A DNA stretch of 21,773 bases from an uncultured Tissierellia bacterium. Lineage in GTDB: Bacteria > Bacillota > Clostridia > Tissierellales > Peptoniphilaceae. Every line of letters starts with the position of its first letter. Within the stretch, counting starts at the first letter, position 1. The notes beneath the pieces are model-generated. The model had not been told where the DNA came from. It saw only the letters and a list, made by a program, of their open reading frames with translations, and did no database searches. The stretch lies in NCBI GenBank assembly GCA_937923265.1, contig CALAJY010000011.1, positions 1 to 21,773 on the forward strand, read 5' to 3'. The translations under genes were made by a program, and so were the position numbers. Below are positions 7,652 through 15,825 of this stretch, piece after piece.

Positions 7652-8322
7652 ACGGTTTCCAGATATGCCGGCTTCGCCGGATTCTGCTCAATTTTTGCGC
7701 GGATTCTCCGAATGTTCACATCGACAATCTTTGTCTCTCCGTGATAATTCTCGCCCCAAATTTTCTCAAGAATCTCCTCTCGGGAGAAGGCATGGCCGGG
7801 TTCCGTCAAAAAGAGGCGGATAATTGCCAGCTCCGTGGGCGTGATATCAATCTCTTTGCCATCTTTATAAAAAGTTCGGGCATTCAAATCCAGGGAAAAA
7901 GGGCCATCCGGGATCACATGATCGTTTTGGGCGGTTGGCTCTTTCCGCTGCACAGGTCCGAGCCGCCGCTCCAGGGAGCGAACCTTGAGCACGAGTTCGT
8001 GTGGATTAAAGGGCTTGACCATGTAGTCATCCGTTCCCTTTTCCAACCCCAGAATCCGATCCACCTCTTGTGACTTGGCGGTTAACATGATGATGCCAAT
8101 CGATGGCATCTCCGTGCGCAGGGTCTCACAAACGTCATAGCCGCTGATTCCCGGAAGCATTAGGTCCAAGACCACGATGTCGGGACGAATCGAACGTGCC
8201 AATTGAACGCCTTCTTCTCCGGTGCCCGCTTCATAGATTTCATAGCCCTGTTGCTCCAGATTGATGCGGGTGAATTTGCGAATCGGTGCCTCATCCTCAA
8301 CGAGTAAAATTTTACTAGCCAT
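7609..8322 (-). CDS. OmpR/PhoB-family response regulator
   Basis: A 237-residue DNA-binding regulator. The receiver domain holds the acidic pair Glu9-Asp10, phospho-acceptor Asp53 in VVLDLMLPG, Thr81 and Lys103 in YMVKPFNP. The C-terminal winged helix (about residues 140-232) includes DITPTELAIIRLFLTEPGHAFSREEILEKIW and the wing VDVNIRRIRAKIE followed by ETVWGVGYRW. GAGAGGAGT lies 6 bases before the ATG. It overlaps the histidine kinase gene, its evident partner, and follows the RluA-type gene by 35 bases. Target genes cannot be read from the window. The protein is close to the ResD/WalR type, but I cannot decide which. Confidence 0.95.
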   Translation of the reverse strand: MASKILLVEDEAPIRKFTRINLEQQGYEIYEAGTGEEGVQLARSIRPDIVVLDLMLPGISGYDVCETLRTEMPSIGIIMLTAKSQEVDRILGLEKGTDDYMVKPFNPHELVLKVRSLERRLGPVQRKEPTAQNDHVIPDGPFSLDLNARTFYKDGKEIDITPTELAIIRLFLTEPGHAFSREEILEKIWGENYHGETKIVDVNIRRIRAKIEQNPAKPAYLETVWGVGYRWKSSKSN

Positions 8323-8357
8323 GCCTACTCCTCTCTTCTCCTGGATCTCTTCCTTGC

Positions 8358-9308
8358 CTACTTCCCTCTCCCGCCTGCAATCCGGTCCGCCAAACGGCGA
8401 AACTCTTCCACCTGTTTTGACTGAAAAGACTTATGGGAGAGGGCGGGAAAGGGAGCCAACTCCTCAAAATCAAATCGATAGGCTAAAAGCAGCTGGTGAG
8501 AAAAACCGTGGTAGTCTCTTTTGCTTCCATACCGGTGATCCCCAATCAACGGGTGCCCAATCGAGGCAAGGTGGGCGCGAATCTGATGAAACCGCCCCGT
8601 TTCCAGTTCCACTTCCGCTTCCGTGAATTGAGGAAAGAGGCGAAGGGGATGGACATGCGTCCTTGCCGTCTTCCCTTCCTCCTTGTTTGCCAGCCTCATG
8701 GTCTGTCCCTCTTTTTGAAGAGGACGGTCAATGGTGATATCTTCCCGAATCTGTCCGGAAACATAGCAAAGATACTTTTTATGAATCTGCCGCCGGGAGA
8801 TCATCTCGTTAAAATAACAGGCCGCCCGGTGATTCTTCACACCGATCATCAAGCCCCCCGTGTTAAAATCGAGCCGGTTCACCACCGCCGGTGTGAAACT
8901 CTTCTCCCTGCGAGGAACATATTCTCCCCGGTCCATAAGATCTTCCGTAAAGGCATCTACCACATTTTTCCCATAGTCTTTTGGGGATGCCGCATGCGCC
9001 AAGAGGCCCACCGGTTTATCGATGATTGCAATATCCCCATCCTGATAGACATAGGAAAGGGTGAGCTGGGATCTTTTCCGTTTTTTCGTCTCCTCATACG
9101 GAGCTAAAACTTCTTCATAGATATAGAACTGAAGCTCATCCCCCCGGTGTAGCTCTTGCTTGGCTTCCGCTCGCTTGTGGTTGCATTTGATTTTCTTGGT
9201 CCGGATCATCTTCTGCAAAAAGGAGTCCGGGGCCTTCGGTAAATATTTATTCAAAAAACGGTCCAGTCGCTGTCCCGCATCATTCTCTTCGATAACGATC
9301 TCACGCAT
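8358..9308 (-). CDS. RluA-family 23S rRNA/tRNA pseudouridine synthase
   Basis: Converts uridine to pseudouridine in structured RNA. Residues 1-65 form an S4-type RNA-binding domain (QRLDRFLNKYLP, KCNHKRAEAKQELHRGDEL). The catalytic domain starts around YVYQDGDIAIIDKPVGLLAH and carries the catalytic Asp147 in VNRLDFNTGGLM; the usual HRLD is NRLD here. The later motif GRFHQIRAHLASIGHPLIGDHRYG is complete. The length of 316 is typical for RluC/RluD. A strong AGAGGAGG ribosome site and a promoter at 9326-9353 make it the first gene of the operon that continues into the two-component system. The exact target uridine is unknown. Confidence 0.93.
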   Translation of the reverse strand: MREIVIEENDAGQRLDRFLNKYLPKAPDSFLQKMIRTKKIKCNHKRAEAKQELHRGDELQFYIYEEVLAPYEETKKRKRSQLTLSYVYQDGDIAIIDKPVGLLAHAASPKDYGKNVVDAFTEDLMDRGEYVPRREKSFTPAVVNRLDFNTGGLMIGVKNHRAACYFNEMISRRQIHKKYLCYVSGQIREDITIDRPLQKEGQTMRLANKEEGKTARTHVHPLRLFPQFTEAEVELETGRFHQIRAHLASIGHPLIGDHRYGSKRDYHGFSHQLLLAYRFDFEELAPFPALSHKSFQSKQVEEFRRLADRIAGGRGK

Positions 9309-9325
9309 GCGCCCCTCCTCTCTTT

Positions 9326-9353
9326 ATCATAGCTTGCCCGCCCTCTCCGTCAA
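9326..9353 (-). promoter_or_regulatory. Sigma-70-type promoter of the RluA/two-component operon
   Basis: TTGACG, 16 bases, TATGAT on the minus strand, between the upstream terminator and the RluA-type gene. The -10 lies 17 bases from the ATG, so the leader is very short. Confidence 0.8.
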
Positions 9354-9364
9354 CCACACGCCTA

Positions 9365-9397
9365 CAAAAAAAGAGCGTATCCCGCAGGATACGCTCT
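9365..9397 (-). terminator. Strong terminator after the P-loop gene
   Basis: A perfect 11-bp stem (AGAGCGTATCC with its complement, 4-base loop) is followed on the minus strand by TTTTTTTG. It lies just past the stop of the small P-loop protein. Confidence 0.95.
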
Positions 9398-9406
9398 CCC
9401 TGTTTC

Positions 9407-9838
9407 CTATTGAGCATCTTCAGAAGTAAGTTCAATCACTTCTGCATCCTTATCCAACTGATCTGCAGGAGGAATAAAATCGAGTCCCATGAAGATATCT
9501 ACCGAATGGTCTTTCGAAAGCTGTTGCAACAGCTCCTGTAAGAGCTTGAAATTCTCCTTGAGCTCCACAATCTGGTAAAGTCCGTCCAGATAAATTTTTT
9601 CCATATCGAAATCTCTGGAAATAATTCCCCCAAGGAAACCGAACAACTGATCCACATTTTTAATCCCAAACTGATTGGCATCTGCGAGACGAATGGAATG
9701 GTCCAGCGAGAAAATATGGGAATCATCGCTATCCACAAAAGCAATGTGTCCGTTACCCGCCTGTAATTCCTCATTTGCCTTTTGAATCAACCAGTTTGTT
9801 TTTCCGGAACCCGAAGGTCCGGCTACAAATGTCAGCAT
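9407..9838 (-). CDS. Small P-loop ATP-binding protein of unknown function
   Basis: A 143-residue protein starting MLTFVAGPSGSGKTNW. The Walker A motif GPSGSGKT is at residues 7-14, and a Walker B-like KIYLDG with Asp85 follows. The C-terminus is acidic. I chose the ATG at 9838 because AAGGGGG lies 5-6 bases upstream and the P-loop then sits at the N-terminus as expected; a longer frame would add a basic run that overlaps the DUF1292 gene. Similar short proteins in Clostridia are often labelled as PilT-like or twitching-motility ATPases, but nothing here supports motility. It follows the DUF1292 gene by 34 bases and ends at a strong terminator. Confidence 0.82.
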   Translation of the reverse strand: MLTFVAGPSGSGKTNWLIQKANEELQAGNGHIAFVDSDDSHIFSLDHSIRLADANQFGIKNVDQLFGFLGGIISRDFDMEKIYLDGLYQIVELKENFKLLQELLQQLSKDHSVDIFMGLDFIPPADQLDKDAEVIELTSEDAQ

Positions 9839-9872
9839 TCTTTCCCCCTTCCGTTCATAGAGACAGCGGTCC

Positions 9873-10253
9873 CTATTCCTCCGATTCTTCTTCTCCCTCT
9901 TCTTCCTCTTCCTCATCCATGATCCGATCGAATTCTTCCGCAACCTTATCGAATTCGCCTTCCGATTCAATCATGGAGAGATGGATTTCATCCGAATCCG
10001 CTTCTTCTTCATATTCATAAAGCAGTGCCTTTTCTTCTTCCTCTAAGGTAAGAAGTGCGATATACTCCTTGCCCTCAAAAGGGAAGATGCGCAACACAGC
10101 ACACTCTACTTCCGTATCGTCATCCAAGGTTAAAACGATGATGTCCTCATCGTCATGGTCATGATCCTCACAGCAATCATGGTCTTCGCAGCAGCCGTCT
10201 TTTTCTTCCGTTTCCAGTTCCTGGTCCAACGCATTCTTGTTTTTATCTTCCAT
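9873..10253 (-). CDS. DUF1292 (UPF0473/YrzB-like) protein with Cys/His-rich N-terminus
   Basis: A 126-residue very acidic protein. The DUF1292 core runs from IIVLTLDDDTEVECAVLRIF to ALLYEYEEEADSDEIHLSMIES, and the C-terminus is a run of glutamates. Function of the family is unknown; in Bacillota it is usually near genes for RNA or DNA processing. Unusually, residues 21-37 contain CCEDHDCCEDHDHDDED, a tandem CCEDHD repeat that could bind metal. The ATG at 10253 is chosen because GGAGG lies 5 bases before it; the TTG at 10265 overlaps that ribosome site and cannot be the start. A promoter overlaps the end of the upstream pepD gene. Confidence 0.87.
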   Translation of the reverse strand: MEDKNKNALDQELETEEKDGCCEDHDCCEDHDHDDEDIIVLTLDDDTEVECAVLRIFPFEGKEYIALLTLEEEEKALLYEYEEEADSDEIHLSMIESEGEFDKVAEEFDRIMDEEEEEEGEEESEE

Positions 10254-10272
10254 TTTTGCCTCCAAAATTTAA

Positions 10273-10288
10273 TTATCCAATGGGATAA
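10273..10288 (-). repeat. Short inverted repeat in the DUF1292 leader
   Basis: TTATCC-CATT-GGATAA, a perfect 6-bp inverted repeat with a 4-base gap, lies between the -10 element and the ribosome site. It could be an operator or a small hairpin, and no known factor site was recognised. Confidence 0.45.
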
Positions 10289-10303
10289 CGTTTCTTGCTT
10301 TTT

Positions 10304-10330
10304 ATTATACCCTATCTTTGTAAACTTCAA
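10304..10330 (-). promoter_or_regulatory. Promoter for DUF1292 and the P-loop gene, overlapping pepD
   Basis: TATAAT at 10304-10309 with TTGAAG 15 bases upstream (minus strand). The spacing is short, but the -10 is perfect. The -35 lies within the last codons of pepD. Confidence 0.6.
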
Positions 10331-11768
10331 CGTATTGCGCAATTAAATTTTTCAGGTCCTCATAGACATGATAAGCCGATTCGATATTCAGCCGTTCCTT
10401 AATCGAGTGAGCGCCCGTGATGTCCGGCCCGATGGAAATCATATCCAGTTCCGGGTTCTTTTCGGCAAAGATTCCGCATTCCAAACCGGCGTGAATCACC
10501 AACACCTCCGGCTTCTCCCCGGTTCTCTTTTCATAGGCCTGGTTGTAGAGGTCTCTGAGCAGGGACTCCTCTTTGTATTCCCAAGAGGGATAGCCGTCTT
10601 TATAAGCACCCTCCGCATGGTAAAGCCGGAAGGCCTGCATAATCTTGTCCTGCAGTTCCGTCAATTTGGACTTCTTATTGCTCCGGATGGAAACCGTGAA
10701 TTCCGCCTGCTTCTCTTTTGTCTCCAGAATCGCCAAATTGTCCGAGGACTCCACACGTTCTCCATCCTCCCGCATCGTGTAGACGCCATGGGGCAGGGTT
10801 TCCACAAGGTTTAACAGGTTGGTCGCCACATCATTAACCAGCGCCTCTTTCTCCGCTTCCGTCTCCGTGAGTTCGAAGTGAATATCGGGCTCCACTTTAA
10901 GAATGGTCTCCAGGATTTCATTCTGAGCCTTGATTATGGCCGCTTTCAATGCCTCGACCCGGTCCTCGCAAACGCCCAGGATGGCGATCGCTTCACTGGG
11001 GATCGCATTGTGTTTGGTCCCCGAAACAAAATCATAGAGTGAGAAAGGAACCTCGTCCTTTACCTTACGCAGCAATTGCGCCATGGTTTTCATGGCAGAG
11101 GTGTTGACCTCCAAGATATCATTTCCAGAGTGACCACCCCGCATCTTTGAAATTTCGAGGCGGAGAACTTTTTGCCCCTCTTTCTTCTCTCTCGTAAGCG
11201 GCAATTGGAACTCGCCCGTGGCTCCCCCTGCACAGCCGCAGGTGACGAGTCCTTCCTCTTCGGAATCGATGTTGACCAGGTGTTTCCCCGCGAGTTCTTC
11301 CGGTGCCAATCCAAGAACCCCGGCCATTCCTTCCTCTTCATCCACCGTGACAATCAAACGGAGAGCGGGATGCTCCTTGGCCTCTTTCATGAAGGCAAGC
11401 CCATAGCAAACACCAATGGCATCATCGGCACCCAGGGTGGTTCCCTTCGCCGTCAACCATCCCTTGTCTTCATACATCTCAATGGGGTCCTTCAGGAAAT
11501 CATGGTCGCTGTCCTTCGCTTTCACACAGACCATGTCCATGTGGCCCTGCATCAAAAGCTTGGGAACCTTCTCCAGGCCTTCCGTTGCCGGCAGATCGAT
11601 AAAGACATTGTTTACTTCATCCTGGTGAACGTCCGCACCCAGTTCCTTTCCGATCTTTACCAGCTCATCGCTCACGGCTTTTTCATTGCCGCTTCCCCGG
11701 GGAATCTGATTCATCCGATAAAAGTATTGGAACATGGGATGCTGATCAAAATTAAATTCGTTTGCCAT
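10305..11768 (-). CDS. pepD: Aminoacyl-histidine dipeptidase / cytosolic non-specific dipeptidase (M20)
   Basis: A zinc-dependent peptidase that cleaves dipeptides such as carnosine-like substrates in the cytoplasm. The 487-residue length fits PepD. Metal and catalytic residues can be seen: His76-Met-Asp78 in QGHMDMV, Asp115 in LGADDAIGV, Glu144/145 in TVDEEEGMAG, a further ligand in NIDSEEEGL, and His in VIHAGLECGIF near the C-terminus. The dimerisation domain lies between about 200 and 390. AGGAGG precedes the ATG, and only 10 bases separate it from the parvulin gene, so it is the last gene of the zinc-cvfB run. No terminator was seen after it; transcription may continue into the DUF1292 gene. 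Confidence 0.95.
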   Translation of the reverse strand: MANEFNFDQHPMFQYFYRMNQIPRGSGNEKAVSDELVKIGKELGADVHQDEVNNVFIDLPATEGLEKVPKLLMQGHMDMVCVKAKDSDHDFLKDPIEMYEDKGWLTAKGTTLGADDAIGVCYGLAFMKEAKEHPALRLIVTVDEEEGMAGVLGLAPEELAGKHLVNIDSEEEGLVTCGCAGGATGEFQLPLTREKKEGQKVLRLEISKMRGGHSGNDILEVNTSAMKTMAQLLRKVKDEVPFSLYDFVSGTKHNAIPSEAIAILGVCEDRVEALKAAIIKAQNEILETILKVEPDIHFELTETEAEKEALVNDVATNLLNLVETLPHGVYTMREDGERVESSDNLAILETKEKQAEFTVSIRSNKKSKLTELQDKIMQAFRLYHAEGAYKDGYPSWEYKEESLLRDLYNQAYEKRTGEKPEVLVIHAGLECGIFAEKNPELDMISIGPDITGAHSIKERLNIESAYHVYEDLKNLIAQYVEVYKDRV

Positions 11769-11778
11769 TCTTCTCCTC

Positions 11779-12531
11779 CTACTTTCTCGTTACTTGATGC
11801 TTCTTTTCAATTTCATTCAACCGATTTACGTAATGTTCCTGCTGCTTCAAGAGGGTGAATTCCTTGCCCAACTGCTCTTTCACCGCATCAAAATCATCCG
11901 CCGTGTGTTTGGTTTTTCGATTCAAACGAATGATATGGTATCCGAAGTTGGTCTTCACCGGTTGGGAGATCTCCCCTTCTTCCAGGGTCATGAGGGCATC
12001 TTCAAACTCCTTCACCATCGTCCCCGATGGAAAATCGCCGAGGTTTCCCCCGTTCGCTTTCGTTGGACACTGAGAGTATTTCTTCGCGAGATCTTCAAAA
12101 ATCTCTCCCTGATCCAACCGCTGCTTCAATTCTTCGGCCTGTTCCCGATGATCCACGAGGATATGGTCACAGTTAAAGGTATAATAACTTTTTAATCGAT
12201 CCTTATGGGCTTGATAGTACTGCCTTAAGTCCTCTTCTTTCACGGAGACTTCCGAAAATAGTTTCTGCAGAGCATATTGTTGCAGAAGCTGTCTCTTGCT
12301 CTCTTCCAATCGCAAGACAAATTCCGGATCCTTGTCGTAATTTCTGTCCAGGGCATCGCGGTAAAGAAGCTCCTGATGAATCAGCTCATCCCGAAGGCGA
12401 TTAAATCCATCCTGCCCTTCAAAAGCCTGTCCCTGGTTTGCCAAAAGTTGACGCAACGCTTCCACATCCGATCTGTGAATCGCCACCTCATCCACTTCTG
12501 CAACAATCTCATCCTTCTTTTCTTCTGCCAT
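11779..12531 (-). CDS. Cytoplasmic parvulin-type peptidyl-prolyl isomerase
   Basis: A 250-residue protein with a SurA/PrsA-like layout: an N-terminal helical chaperone-like part (residues 8-105), then a parvulin domain from about 118 to 206 (FNCDHILVDHREQAEELKQRL, FEDLAKKYSQCPTKANGGNLGDFPSGTMVKEFEDAL, SQPVKTNFGYHIIRL). Unlike PrsA it lacks a signal sequence or lipobox (it starts MAEEKKDEIVAEVDEVAI), so it should act in the cytoplasm on folding proteins. GAAGGAG lies upstream of the ATG. It is sandwiched between cvfB and pepD in the same direction and with short gaps. Confidence 0.92.
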   Translation of the reverse strand: MAEEKKDEIVAEVDEVAIHRSDVEALRQLLANQGQAFEGQDGFNRLRDELIHQELLYRDALDRNYDKDPEFVLRLEESKRQLLQQYALQKLFSEVSVKEEDLRQYYQAHKDRLKSYYTFNCDHILVDHREQAEELKQRLDQGEIFEDLAKKYSQCPTKANGGNLGDFPSGTMVKEFEDALMTLEEGEISQPVKTNFGYHIIRLNRKTKHTADDFDAVKEQLGKEFTLLKQQEHYVNRLNEIEKKHQVTRK

Positions 12532-12573
12532 TCTTGCCGGCTCCTTCCTATGTGAAAAGTTTCTATTTTAAAA

Positions 12574-13398
12574 CTATTTTCGACGATCCCGCAGGCGGAT
12601 TCCATCCCCTTCAAATTTTATCATTCCAAGCTTCAGAAGATGACCCACGGACCGTTTAAATTGGGCCTTGCTAAACCCAAATAGCGTGCGAATTTTCTGG
12701 GGATCGCTTTTATCGTTTACTCGTAAAAAGCCGCCATTTGCCTTGAGCAAAGTGGCAATCTGATGGGCATCCCGGTCCAGCTCTTCATGGGCCTTCGAGT
12801 TCATACTCAGATCGATCTTCCCGTCGGGCTTTATGCGCATGACGCGCGCGTGAATCTTCTGGCCAACACGAAGGGCCGCCTTCCTCTGGTCATTGGCAAT
12901 CATGCCGTTGTAACGCCCCTCCACCAGAACAAAGGCTCCCAAATCCGGGTTTACCGCGTAGACTTCCCCCTCCAGGGTTTCGTTCACCCGCACCGAGTCC
13001 GGTTTTTGGAAAAAGGGGTTCACACGCATGGTTGCACAGATTCGTTCCGATTTATCGATGTAGCAGGCCACCAAGACCTTCTCGCCAACCTTCACCCGAT
13101 GAAGTTGTTCCTGGAAGGGTAGAAACAGATCCTTGTCCATACCCCAATCCAGAAAAGCACCAATGCGGGTCACGTCCTTGACGGTTAGCATGGCCAAGCC
13201 CCCACACTGAATTTTCGGCTCCTGGGTGCTCGCTACCGGACGATCCTCACTGTCCCGTAAGACAAAAACACGAACCTTGTCCCCCACCTTCATGGAAGGG
13301 GTAAGAAACTTCTTGGGGAGCAAGAGATTTCCGGTTAAAAAGGCACCCACGGATTGGATCCTTTCAATGGTTAATTCCTGTACCTGTCCCAGCTGCAT
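12574..13398 (-). CDS. cvfB: S1-domain RNA-binding protein CvfB (YitL)
   Basis: A 274-residue protein with the CvfB architecture: S1-like OB folds near residues 1-60, 68-130 (LTVKDVTRIGAFLDWGMDKDLFLPFQEQ) and 140-205 (LEGEVYAVNPDLGAFVLVEGRYNGMI), then a C-terminal winged helix (KIRTLFGFSKAQFKRSVGHLLKLGMIKF). In Staphylococcus and Streptococcus CvfB binds RNA and affects virulence gene expression; its role here is unknown. AGAGGGA precedes the ATG. It follows the YitT-type gene by 21 bases. Confidence 0.93.
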   Translation of the reverse strand: MQLGQVQELTIERIQSVGAFLTGNLLLPKKFLTPSMKVGDKVRVFVLRDSEDRPVASTQEPKIQCGGLAMLTVKDVTRIGAFLDWGMDKDLFLPFQEQLHRVKVGEKVLVACYIDKSERICATMRVNPFFQKPDSVRVNETLEGEVYAVNPDLGAFVLVEGRYNGMIANDQRKAALRVGQKIHARVMRIKPDGKIDLSMNSKAHEELDRDAHQIATLLKANGGFLRVNDKSDPQKIRTLFGFSKAQFKRSVGHLLKLGMIKFEGDGIRLRDRRK

Positions 13399-13419
13399 CA
13401 GTCCCTCTTTTCTGCGTAC

Positions 13420-14337
13420 TTATTCTTCAACGCCTCTTTTTGCATTCTTGTTCTTTAAAAAGGCAAAGCGTCTCTTCCGTTCCTGACCTGTTCCCAGGTA
13501 GGTAAAGCCCTCTCCCAAAACCTCGTTGGCATTGTACACAAACACAAAGGCCTGCTTATCCACCTGGTCGACAAAGGATTTGATTAAAATATACTCATTC
13601 CGATGGACGACCGTAACAATGATATCATGAGCCTGTTTGGAATATCCACCGACTCCCTGGTAAATGGTCGACCCTCTTCGCATCTCCTTGTTGATAAAAT
13701 CGTTGATCACGGGGGCTTGGGAAGAGGTGATGGTCATCACAATCCGCCGGTCCATACCGGTGATCATCTGGTCCATGATAATGCTCTGAATGTAGATTCC
13801 CACGAACGAGTACAAGGCGATATCCAAGCTCTGCGTAAACAGAGAGATTAATAAAATAGATCCATCTCCGATAAAGGTCGCCACGGGCAAGCTCAAATGA
13901 AGGTAACGGTTCATCACCATGCCCAGGATATCGGTGCCCCCCGTCGATGCATTCTGCATGAAGACAATCGTCAATCCCACGGACATGAGGATGCCTCCGA
14001 TGACCAAACTTAGAACGGGCTCTTTGGTGAGCGGATGCGTGATCGGAAACAGGTAGCCTAAAATAATGGTAGCAAAGGAATAGGCCAGGGTTCCATAGAG
14101 CGTGAGAAGGCCAAATTGTTTTCCCAAAAGAATCACTCCGATGATAAACAGAATAATGTTTGCAATCAGAAGGTAGGTACCGATGGAGATCTGTGGGAAG
14201 GTCAAATTCATGATAATAGCCAACTGGGTAACCCCACCGGCACCAAAGCTATAAGGTGCAAAGAAGAATTGGGTTGCCGCCGCCATGACAAAAGCCCCCA
14301 CCGTGATCAGTACCAAACGTTCTGCAATGCTTTTCAT
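13420..14337 (-). CDS. YitT/DUF2179 family membrane protein
   Basis: A 305-residue protein: five or more membrane helices from about residue 6 to 195, including VLITVGAFVMAAATQFFF, YLLIANIILFIIGVILLG and LSLVIGGILMSVGLTIVF with the family signature NASTGGTDILGM. A cytoplasmic DUF2179 domain then runs from about 205 to the end (RRIVMTITSSQAPVINDFI, GGYSKQAHDIIVTVVHRNE). Substrate is unknown for the family. The ATG at 14337 is preferred over an upstream TTG because GGAGAGG lies just ahead and the helix pattern then begins normally. It follows znuB by 37 bases, so it may be co-expressed with zinc uptake. Confidence 0.92.
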   Translation of the reverse strand: MKSIAERLVLITVGAFVMAAATQFFFAPYSFGAGGVTQLAIIMNLTFPQISIGTYLLIANIILFIIGVILLGKQFGLLTLYGTLAYSFATIILGYLFPITHPLTKEPVLSLVIGGILMSVGLTIVFMQNASTGGTDILGMVMNRYLHLSLPVATFIGDGSILLISLFTQSLDIALYSFVGIYIQSIIMDQMITGMDRRIVMTITSSQAPVINDFINKEMRRGSTIYQGVGGYSKQAHDIIVTVVHRNEYILIKSFVDQVDKQAFVFVYNANEVLGEGFTYLGTGQERKRRFAFLKNKNAKRGVEE

Positions 14338-14374
14338 TATTCCGCCACCTCTCCCGGCATATAGCCACAAAATC

Positions 14375-15163
14375 TCAAATAAATTTTTTTAATCCTGATG
14401 ATACACTATAAACCACGATTCCAAGAATCACGATTGCTCCTGAAGGCTTGATACGAAAATAATAGGAGACAATCACCCCTATTAAAACATAAATGAGTCC
14501 AAAAAAGATAGAGGCGAAGACCGCTTTTTGATAGCTTTTCGCCAGGTTCATCGCCGTCGCCACAGGAAGAATCATTAACGATGATACCATTAAAACGCCC
14601 AAAGCACGAGAGGCAATCGCTACCGTGATTGCTAAAAGCAACGTAAAGCGAAAGTCCATCGCCTTAATGGAAACGCCGCTTAAACGGGCGCCTCTCGGGT
14701 CCATCATGAGGTGCAGCAAGGGGTAATACTCAAAGAAGAATAAAAAAAGAACCAGGAGGCTCATGAAAAGAGCGAATCCCATCTCTTCCCCGGAAATGGT
14801 AAAAATGGAGCCGAATAAATAGGATTCAAAGTGGGTGGAGGTTGGTGCAATATCCGAAAACAAGGAGGCAAGTCCCACCCCTCCGGCCATGACCATCGCC
14901 GTCGCCATGTCTCCGTTCTCCGGAAACCGATGACGAATCGCATCAATAAAAAAAGCGGCAACGGCAGCGGCGATCATCGCCCCAAATAAGGGAGAAAATC
15001 CAAAGATGAGACCCAGTCCGATCCCGGCCAAGGAACTGTGGCTTAAGGCATCCCCCACGGTAGAGGTCCGTCGGTTAACCACAACGATTCCCATCAGAGG
15101 AAGAACCACTCCCAGCATGAGACCTACAACGAGGGCTCGTCTCATAAACGCATAGGCTAACAT
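14375..15163 (-). CDS. znuB: Zinc/manganese ABC transporter permease (ZnuB-like)
   Basis: A 262-residue integral membrane protein of the ABC-3 family that forms the channel for metal import. It has about eight hydrophobic helices. It also carries the family region VNRRTSTVGDALSHSSLAGIGLG near the N-terminus, and SIKAMDFRFTLLLAITVAIASRALGVLMVSSLMILPVATA in the C-terminal half, which includes the coupling helix that contacts the ATPase. Its ATG overlaps the end of znuC by 7 bases. The substrate assignment to zinc rests on the neighbouring binding protein's His-rich loop rather than on this protein. Confidence 0.95.
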   Translation of the reverse strand: MLAYAFMRRALVVGLMLGVVLPLMGIVVVNRRTSTVGDALSHSSLAGIGLGLIFGFSPLFGAMIAAAVAAFFIDAIRHRFPENGDMATAMVMAGGVGLASLFSDIAPTSTHFESYLFGSIFTISGEEMGFALFMSLLVLFLFFFEYYPLLHLMMDPRGARLSGVSIKAMDFRFTLLLAITVAIASRALGVLMVSSLMILPVATAMNLAKSYQKAVFASIFFGLIYVLIGVIVSYYFRIKPSGAIVILGIVVYSVSSGLKKFI

Positions 15164-15825
15164 TTTTCCTCCAATTTCTTTCCCCGCATCCGAAGGAGGC
15201 GTCCCCCCATTTCTCGGCTCTCTTCTTCCTCATGCGTAATCATGAGAATCGTTAGGGATTGCTTCTCATTGCACTCCCTCAGCAACCGATACAGCTCTTT
15301 TCGGCTAGGCTCATCCAATCCGGTCGTCGGCTCATCCAGCAGCAAGACCGAGGGTTTGTGGACCAAGGCCTTGGCGAGAAGCACCTTCTGCTTTTGTCCC
15401 CCACTCAGCGTGTGAAAGTTTTGCTTTGCCAGATTCTCAATGCCCAACAGCTTCATCTGCTGCTTCACTTTTTCTTTTTGCTCACTTCCCGGGAAGGGGC
15501 GATGGGAAAGCTCGTCACTCAAGCCGAGCATGACCATCTCTTTTCCACTGATGGGAAAGCCGTGGGTCGTGTGGTTCTGTTGGGCCACGTAGCCCAGTTT
15601 TTTCAGGCGGTCCCCACTGACCCCCTCCTCTCCCAAAAAGAGGATCCTGCCCGAGTCAGGAATCCTCTCTCCGGTAAGAAGGGTCAACAGCGTGGATTTT
15701 CCACTCCCGTTCGCGCCGACAATGCGAACGAGATCCCCGGAATTTACCGTCAAATTGATATTTTCTAAGATCAGCTCATGATCATAGCAGAATGAGACTT
15801 TATCCAGTTCATAGATCACACCCAT
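15157..15825 (-). CDS. znuC: Zinc ABC transporter ATP-binding protein (ZnuC-like)
   Basis: A 222-residue ATPase that powers metal import. Walker A is GANGSGKSTLL near residue 38-48, the Q loop is YVAQQNHTTHG, the ABC signature is LSGGQKQKVLLAKAL near residue 141, and Walker B is SVLLLDEPTTGLD followed by the switch His in MITHEEEE. The ATG at 15825 is 2 bases after the znuA stop codon, with an AGGAG ribosome site inside the last znuA codons, so translation is coupled. Confidence 0.96.
   Translation of the reverse strand: MGVIYELDKVSFCYDHELILENINLTVNSGDLVRIVGANGSGKSTLLTLLTGERIPDSGRILFLGEEGVSGDRLKKLGYVAQQNHTTHGFPISGKEMVMLGLSDELSHRPFPGSEQKEKVKQQMKLLGIENLAKQNFHTLSGGQKQKVLLAKALVHKPSVLLLDEPTTGLDEPSRKELYRLLRECNEKQSLTILMITHEEEESREMGGRLLRMRGKKLEEKC

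Noticed and set aside
10142..10195. Repetitive GAT/CAT/TGC codons considered as a DNA repeat or CRISPR-like array
   Set aside because: It is explained by the in-frame CCEDHD duplication in the DUF1292 protein; only two units.
11172..11858. 228-residue plus-strand frame
   Set aside because: Antisense to pepD and the parvulin gene, both with intact motifs; no ribosome site or recognisable domain.
14338..14370. Upstream TTG start for the YitT-type gene
   Set aside because: It adds a glycine-rich stretch that is really the ribosome site region of the ATG at 14337.
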